Part shown: positions 58,172 through 64,000 of the stretch, piece by piece
Position numbering within the stretch: the first letter of the stretch is position 1
Layout: the number at the start of each line of letters is the position of its first letter
DNA from: Escarpia spicata
Lineage: Eukaryota; Annelida; Polychaeta; Sabellida; Siboglinidae
Reading direction: 5' to 3'
Length of the DNA stretch: 64,000 nucleotides
Assembly (NCBI GenBank): GCA_963995525.1
Contig: OZ023206.1
Coordinates: forward strand, 20,386,002-20,450,001
The notes under the pieces: generated by a model
What the model was told of the DNA's origin: nothing
Seen by the model: only the letters and a program-made list of their open reading frames with translations
The model's database searches: none
Position numbers and translations under genes: made by a program

Positions 58172-59204
58172 GTTAGGACCCTTGTTGCTCTCTTCCTTGT
58201 TCCCTGCTGTAAAGGGGGAGGGTCAGTATTGCTGAACCATTAAATTTTTCCTTCCAAAGTTTTCTGTCCATAGCTCCCACTCTTCATCTTTCATCCTCCC
58301 CTGATCTCCTCAAGGCCTCATGCAGTCCTCCCATCTCAGCTGTGGCCTTCCCCTTTTCCTGTGTCCTTTATCTTGTTCCTCCTCTGCTCTCTTCCGTCAG
58401 CTATCCTTGTCAAGTGGCCTGCCCTTCTCACCCAGCTTCTCAATAAACCTCCTGTTAGGCTGCATTGCATTCCAACCTCTTTTCTCAGGTCATTCGTCCT
58501 TCTTCTCTCTACCCTCTCTGTTCTTGTTATTCGTCTAACCCAGTTGTTCTCACAAACTTGCAGCTTCTGCTGTTCTGTCAGTGTAACTGTCTCCTGACCA
58601 TATATCCTGTGTGTACGTGAAATGTTCTCCCATTTGAATTAGTTGTGGGGTTGCACTAATTTATTTTCAATCACTATGGTTATGCCATTCACATGCAACC
58701 AAATTTCATTTCCATAATTAGTATGTGGACCATGCCACTGACCCCTGCTTCCCCACGTCTGTGTAAATAGGTATAAGTAGTATATGCTGACAATTGGCAT
58801 TATTGCAAATTACCCCTTAAAGGGACATTATGAGGTTTGTTAAACAGAAAAAGGTTTTCAACACATGTTTGCCAAAAACAACATTTAAATTGCACAAAGT
58901 TCAGTTCTGTGTTTGTTCAGGTTGATGAACCAGGAATTATAATTAAACATGGAATGTATTTCGGTAAAAGAGCAGCCTTAGGGGGGTCACACAAGTTGGG
59001 AGAGGTTCACAGAGGACATAATTGCTGCAGTGACACCACCTATCTAGTGAAACATGATGCTAACAGCCATTCTGGATTGTAAAAACCACAACTCCCCTGT
59101 AACATCACTGGGGGGTGGGACTAATGCTAATAAAATGCATATTTTGTTTACCCTGAGACCACTCCTAGCTGTGACAGGTGGGATAGACTGAGGCTTTGTT
59201 GCAG
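58172..59204. other. TRPM intron, no feature recognised
   Basis: A pyrimidine-rich stretch at 58180-58600 (TCTTCCTT, CCTCTGCTCT) resembles the reverse complement of RTE-like LINE coding sequence, including CTGTGGCCTTCCCCTTTTCC against the GRP box, so a decayed minus-strand LINE tail is likely there. Nothing else is clear. Confidence 0.45.
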
Positions 59205-59377
59205 AGACGGGCCTGGGCATCCCGGTGGTGCTGGTGGTGGTGGGAGGGAGGGACTGACGCCATTGTTGACGCAAGTCGTTCTCTCAAGGAGAACATCCCC
59301 GTTGTGCTGTGTGAAGGCACGGGAAGAGCTGCTGACATCCTCGCCTACGCTTACACGCACTTCAAGACCACCAGAGA
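59205..59377 (+). CDS. TRPM-family channel, coding exon 7, with one-base frameshift
   Basis: After TTTGTTGCAG, before GTGAGT. Joined to exon 6 it reads ETGLGIPVVLVVV, then hits TGA at 59255. Removing one G from 59242-59244 gives EGGTDAIVDASRSLKENIPV, VLCEGTGRAADILAYAYTHF and KTTRE, an excellent TRPM match (IPVV.VV.EGG, then VPVV.CEGSGRAADI). With the correction the exon phases (1 in, 2 out) agree with both neighbours. An assembly error at a GTGGTGGGAGGGAGGG stretch is the simplest reading; a pseudogene or allelic lesion is the alternative. Confidence 0.8.
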
Positions 59378-59382
59378 GTGAG

Positions 59383-59925
<543 letters not shown>

Positions 59926-59979
59926 CACACCCATCATTACCTCCAGCGCATGTGTGACCACCACAAACTGTTGGAGAAC

Positions 59980-60105
59980 ATGTTGTTTGTATTGTTGTTG
60001 TATTGTTGTTGTATGGTTGTATTGTTGTTGTATGGTTTTGTATGGTTGTTGTATTGTTGTTGTATGGTGTGGTGTGGTTGTTGCATTGTTGTTGTATGGT
60101 TGTTG
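59980..60105. repeat. TTG/TATGG-type simple repeat before exon 8
   Basis: Runs of GTTGTTGTATGGTTGTATTG reach the acceptor at 60110 and replace a normal polypyrimidine tract. Confidence 0.85.
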
Positions 60106-60110
60106 TGTAG

Positions 60111-60264
60111 CGGAGAGCGCATGATAAGTGACCACCCACAAGTTGGTGTTGGAGGACATGTTGTTGACTGCATACGGAAGACATGGAAGGAACGCAGTGA
60201 CGAGAAGAAAGAGGTCGAGAAGTACATGGACATCGTCATCGAGTGCAGTGCGAAGGAACAGCTG
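60111..60264 (+). CDS. TRPM-family channel, coding exon 8
   Basis: After TTGTTGTGTAG, before GTAGTT; 154 bp, phase 2 in, 0 out. Encodes (D)GERMISDHPQVGVGGHV, VDCIRKTWKERSDEKKEVEK and YMDIVIECSAKEQL. This is the helical linker that follows the SLOG domain and leads to the '(L)ITVF' strand encoded by the next exon. Confidence 0.85.
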
Positions 60265-60442
60265 GTAGTTATATATTTTGTTATTTTTGTAAAAATTTGA
60301 AAGTGGTCGTTTCCTTACCTTACCTATCCTCATCGCTCACACTGGTGCATGAGACATCAACAAATATCCTCCAGTCAGAATGACCAGGTCTTCCTGACCA
60401 GCTTCATTTCTTCTTCTACGGTCCTATTCCAAGTGCCTAGTG

Positions 60443-60785
60443 TAGCGTCGTAGTGCAGTGGCTAGAGCTTTGGACTCTTGACCGAGAAAACCCGGGTTCG
60501 AATCCTTTGTGGCGGTGTCAAACCTTGGGCAAGTTCATTCATTATACATTGCTCCAGTTCACTCAGGTGTATGAATGAGTACCTGGCTGTAGACAGTGGT
60601 GGATAATTATGTGCGCATGGTCTACACGCATTAATTGCAGCATGGCTGGATGCTTCCCAGAGAAGTCAAGATGGTGTTCGATTGAACAGGTCTGCCATGG
60701 AGTAAAGGGTAAAGCACTTTGAGCAGTCCTGAGGACTGGATGCTGCTCTATATAAGAGCTTACTTTACTTTTACTTTTTACTTTT
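60443..60785 (+). mobile_element. tRNA-derived SINE, best-preserved copy
   Basis: A-box-like TAGTGCAGTGGCTAGAGC and B-box GGGTTCGAATCC with tRNA spacing, the full body and a (TTTACTTT)n tail. It is the cleanest copy in the window and the most likely to represent the family consensus. In the intron after exon 8. Confidence 0.9.
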
Positions 60786-61184
60786 AGTTGTCGACATCTT
60801 TCATTGTCCAGCTGGACATCAAACAGCATTCCAGTTTTTAAAAAAACTGTCATCCGTTACAATGTCAACAGAGTTGTTTATAATCTGTGTGTTTAGTGGG
60901 TAAGAAGTATTCAAATCGAGAACGGTGTTTTGGGTTTGTTAAATGCTGTTTACCGTTAAGAACATTTTATTAATTATTATAAAAAGAAGAAAGATAGAAA
61001 CTCACTTTAGAAGCATGGACTGTAGTGTGTAGAATGCGGTGGTGCGAGAAACATCTGACGATCAACTGAATGGACGGATGTTCAAAACATTCAGTCAGAG
61101 TTTAGGCAATTTTGTTCAGTCCTCGTTGCCTCAGTTCACTTATTGACTTTGTGTTACATGTTGAACCTGTTCAATCCCTTTCAG

Positions 61185-61251
61185 ATCACTGTGTTTGATA
61201 TGAATAAGAATGAAGAACTGGATTTGGCAATTTTGTCTGCGTTACTGAAAA
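61185..61251 (+). CDS. TRPM-family channel, coding exon 9
   Basis: After CCCTTTCAG, before GTAAGA; 67 bp, phase 0 in, 1 out. Encodes ITVFDMNKNEELDLAILSAL with LK. The (L/I)(L)TVF....(D/E).D.AIL.ALLK motif is universal in TRPM proteins. Confidence 0.9.
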
Positions 61252-61394
61252 GTAAGATTGCAGTCACGTACACTCTTGTTTACGTTTGTTAAGGTTAACA
61301 CTCGTTGTTCAAGTGATACTATTATAAGTTAAACGTTATAAAACAAGATTTAAACAACACTGTCATCCAAGGCAAAAACATGCATGCATATGAG

Positions 61395-61860
61395 AAAGAT
61401 TTCTGGGCAAAACGCGATAGATCCATTTTCTTCATTTTGAGAAAAAGTAACTTTTGTGTTTCAAACTCAAAGTTGAAAAAAACTTTTTTTAAAGTTGGTA
61501 TATATTAAGAATCCCAAATCATAGAAGATGGTAACAAACTCTGAAGTATTTGTTACAGATTTGTTATGCAAAATGGAATACTAAATGATTTTGTTATCAA
61601 AACGCTGTGTATCCATACAGCACTACCATCACCCCGCGTAGCTGCACATGTGGCATGGCGATTGCCGATTGGTTGAAAATGGACATATCGCATTTTTATT
61701 AAAAAGACGTATGGCGCTTATTACGTTTTGAAAAAAAACACTCTTTTGCGTGCGTCATTTAATGGGGATACATCCTGTTTTTGCATAGATTGTAGAGTAT
61801 CCTAGCTCAACACTTCAAAAATGGCATTTATTGGCCTTTGCCCTGAAATCCTTCATATTA
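61395..61860. repeat. Interspersed repeat D, copy 2
   Basis: Second copy of 57470-57970 with the same block order. Found in the intron between exons 9 and 10. Confidence 0.8.
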
Positions 61861-62085
61861 TGTACACATGCAGACATATGTATGTAACCTATGTATGCTC
61901 ACTGCATGCAGCATTCACAATTCTTTCTACAATGTAAACAAATGTATGCACATTTTTATTAAACCAAATGCCGATAATATCTAAACTATTCACACTTGAA
62001 AGAACTAGATTTGCGACTGGGTAGACCAGGTGAGTAACCCAGTCATTAAGTAAAACTGCATATTTGTTTCTGTCGTTTGTGACAG

Positions 62086-62202
62086 GCCAGGGAGCAACGA
62101 ATGAGAAAAAGTTGCTGGATCAGTTGAAGTTGGCTATCACTTGGAACCGCAGCGACATTGCTGAAGAGAAGATCTTCACTCAGAATATCATGTGGACCCA
62201 CG
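62086..62202 (+). CDS. TRPM-family channel, coding exon 10
   Basis: After TTTGTGACAG, before GTAAGT; 117 bp, phase 1 in, 1 out. Encodes SQGATNEKKLLDQLKLAITW, NRSDIAEEKIFTQNIMWTHG. LKLA(I/V).WNR.DIA...IF....W is a TRPM signature at the start of the ankyrin-like helical region. The next exon is not in the window. Confidence 0.9.
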
Positions 62203-62234
62203 GTAAGTGCCCAGTCTCCTCTTATTGAAAATTT

Positions 62235-62600
62235 TCATTCTCGCGCACCAGGGGGCACTGCTGATTACATCAGTCTCAGTACCGCCAGATCGCCTCGTGA
62301 AATGTTAGCTCAGCCAGTAGTTTTGTTAGCCATAATGTGTGGCTCATTTTCATTTCAGCCAACCGTGGCTCATGTTACATGCAATGTTGGAGAAGTAGAA
62401 GTAATTATTTGAGTATACAACACCGGTCAGCCGCTCGTGGGAATGATCAAATGGGTAATCGTGCTTGGATTTCCCATAACTGCTTTTTTATGTGAGACAA
62501 GGGTATTTGTGCATTACGACATTTTTCATGGTTCCCACAGCAAGACCAGCAGAGAGAGATACTTAATGCACAAAGTACAGCTATACAAGTAGTATAGTGA
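62235..62600. repeat. Interspersed repeat C, copy 2
   Basis: Matches 42470-42830 in the same orientation; see that entry for shared blocks. Located about 30 bases after the exon 10 donor. Confidence 0.75.
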
Positions 62601-62727
62601 ACTTCCACACTTTGCATTCTGCAAGGGGTGGGGTAATGTCACCCCCCCTGGCTTGTGAGGATGCTACCTTTGTTTTGAATATAATGCCAGTTTTCACTAG
62701 CTGTAGACTCGAGCAATGAATCGATGT

Positions 62728-63485
62728 GATCGTAAAAACACCTTTTTAATGAAATTCAAACGGCATTTATGTGGGCAACAAAACCAATGCTTCTATTCTG
62801 GAATATATGGTAAGCTAAACAAATTATGAGGCTGACGGAAACATGAAACTGGCTCTCCAATCCCAGCCTCTCTCTCAAAATTTCCAGAATTGAAAAGGTA
62901 TATTCGCTCTCGATTTTTGAAGTTTGTTTTTCAAAAATACTGCTACGGGGTTCGTTTTGACGCTACATTTTTATTCTGTCTGTTCGACGCTATCGTCGTG
63001 ATTCCTTTTGACCGGTTGTCTATTTAATCGCACTTGCGATCGCAATGATGGAGATGGTAAACATTGCTATTGTTGGCCATTCCTTTGTTCACCGCCTTGG
63101 GGCTTTCGCGCTGATGCATCGGTCCATGAACCTCGCTTTGGACGAGAGTTATCATGTTACCTTCATGTCAAGAGGGGGTTTGAAAGTGCAGCAACTATAC
63201 ACGAGTGTGGGGTGGGGGGAGCCATTCTGAAAATTGGTTATTACAGAATTGGCATGGTGTGGTTGGTTCCCCCACATTTGCTGTCAGTTTTGTGTATTTG
63301 TTATGACATGTATAACTAGGCATTGATTGATTATTATTGTAGTTATGTAATCTAGTTATACATCAAGAGTTGGCTTACTATTAAGCTCTTATATAAACAT
63401 ACATCTGACTTGTGTTATCACCAAACAAGCCACGTTTCCGAGTCACGGAGTCACAACGTTATTTGGTAGTGGTGTCCCGCATAAA
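62728..63485 (+). mobile_element. Deletion derivative of the YR retrotransposon
   Basis: 62728-63199 matches the reverse complement of the 5' part of the element at 31945-30720 (omitting 31058-31641), including the first about 55 codons of the SGNH ORF (MMEMVNIAIVGHSFVHRLGA). At about 63200 it jumps to the element's 3' end, GTGTGGGGTGGGG onward, matching the reverse complement of 25235-24950, and stops at GTCCCGCATAAA. It keeps both ends, lacks gag, RT and recombinase, and lies in a TRPM intron. Confidence 0.85.
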
Positions 63486-64000
63486 TGATGCTAAGATATT
63501 TCTGTGTGTAAGGCTACTACATTTTGTGATGTTACTCTGATCTGTTGATTAATATTCATTGACTTAATTTTCCACAGGCTTTAATGCCTTCAGTTGCCTG
63601 TAGATTTTACCGACAACATTGGAATTGTTGCCAGTCAATGCCGACTGAATTAATTGTCGTAAACATTTACTGAAATGTGTGTTTCTGTTGGCAGATCCTG
63701 CGCCTATTTCTGATCTCAAAACTAGAGTTAAACAGTTGAACTAATTAAGACACATATATGTATAAATAAATCACATATATGTTTAATAACTAAAATATTT
63801 AAAAGATAATTAATGAGAAATTAAAATGTTTTCATAATTGGTCAGCCAATCGTATTCACGTGAGAATATTAGTAGTTGGGTATTTATTTATGTTTGGGAT
63901 GTAAATATAGTTTGACTAATCCCGTAGAATTAGTCAATGCAGTTGGTGAAATTATAATATTCTTACACATTTAAGCACAGTTATATGACAAAAAAGTCAG
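63486..64000. other. No feature recognised; probable TRPM intron
   Basis: AT-rich. A possible acceptor TGTTGGCAG at 63686-63694 is followed by a short open segment (DPAPISDLKTRVKQLN and stop) that does not resemble the expected next TRPM segment. Confidence 0.4.

Overview
The window is eukaryotic nuclear DNA from an invertebrate animal. It is AT-rich, its few real genes are split by GT-AG introns of 1-5 kb, and most of the rest is transposon debris, MITE-like elements, tRNA-derived SINEs and mini/microsatellites. The mix (tyrosine-recombinase retrotransposon with an SGNH hydrolase ORF, RTE-like and CR1-like LINEs, hAT and Tigger-like remnants) fits a marine invertebrate such as a mollusc, cephalochordate or hemichordate. 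I cannot name the species from sequence alone. No rRNA gene, CRISPR array, operon or bacterial feature is present.

Layout. 1-8 kb: LINE fragments embedded in two interspersed repeat families (A and B), one reverse-strand SINE and a Tigger/pogo-like MITE. 8-14 kb: mostly unannotatable, with a CAACAACACTGG-type minisatellite, a SINE and a LINE tail. 14.5-16.6 kb: a 2.1 kb foldback element. 17.2-18.0 kb: two adjoining exons of an unrecognised minus-strand gene. 18.3-19.2 kb: two MITEs side by side with clear TIRs and target-site duplications. 20.4-24.9 kb: a dead hAT transposase, two LINE fragments, a tandem array derived from the second MITE and a Gypsy-type protease fragment. 24.95-31.9 kb: a nearly full-length but dead tyrosine-recombinase (DIRS/Ngaro-type) retrotransposon on the minus strand. 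32.4-33.0 kb: a duplicated acidic ORF. 33.2-36.5 kb: a degraded RTE-like LINE on the minus strand.

The gene-bearing part is 41-64 kb. A short minus-strand gene (three phase-compatible exons at 44259-44059, 42256-42128 and 41050-41027) starts next to a region with two ETS-type sites and a YY1-type site. On the other side of that region a plus-strand 5' exon appears to end at 44823. That exon probably splices to 49406, the start of the first coding exon of a TRPM-family cation channel gene. Ten coding exons (49444-62202) give the cytosolic SLOG/TRPM-homology N-terminus. The transmembrane part lies beyond the window. Nearly all exon joins are phase-consistent; the exon 2/3 join is ambiguous, and coding exon 7 carries a single-base frameshift inside a conserved motif.

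Main points for follow-up: the dead SGNH-carrying retrotransposon and its 0.76 kb deletion derivative inside a TRPM intron; single-base frameshifts in otherwise good coding sequence (TRPM exon 7, the 17.4 kb gene); repeats that begin within a few bases of splice donors, including an array that copies a donor site; and two MITE families defined by their TIRs and TSDs.
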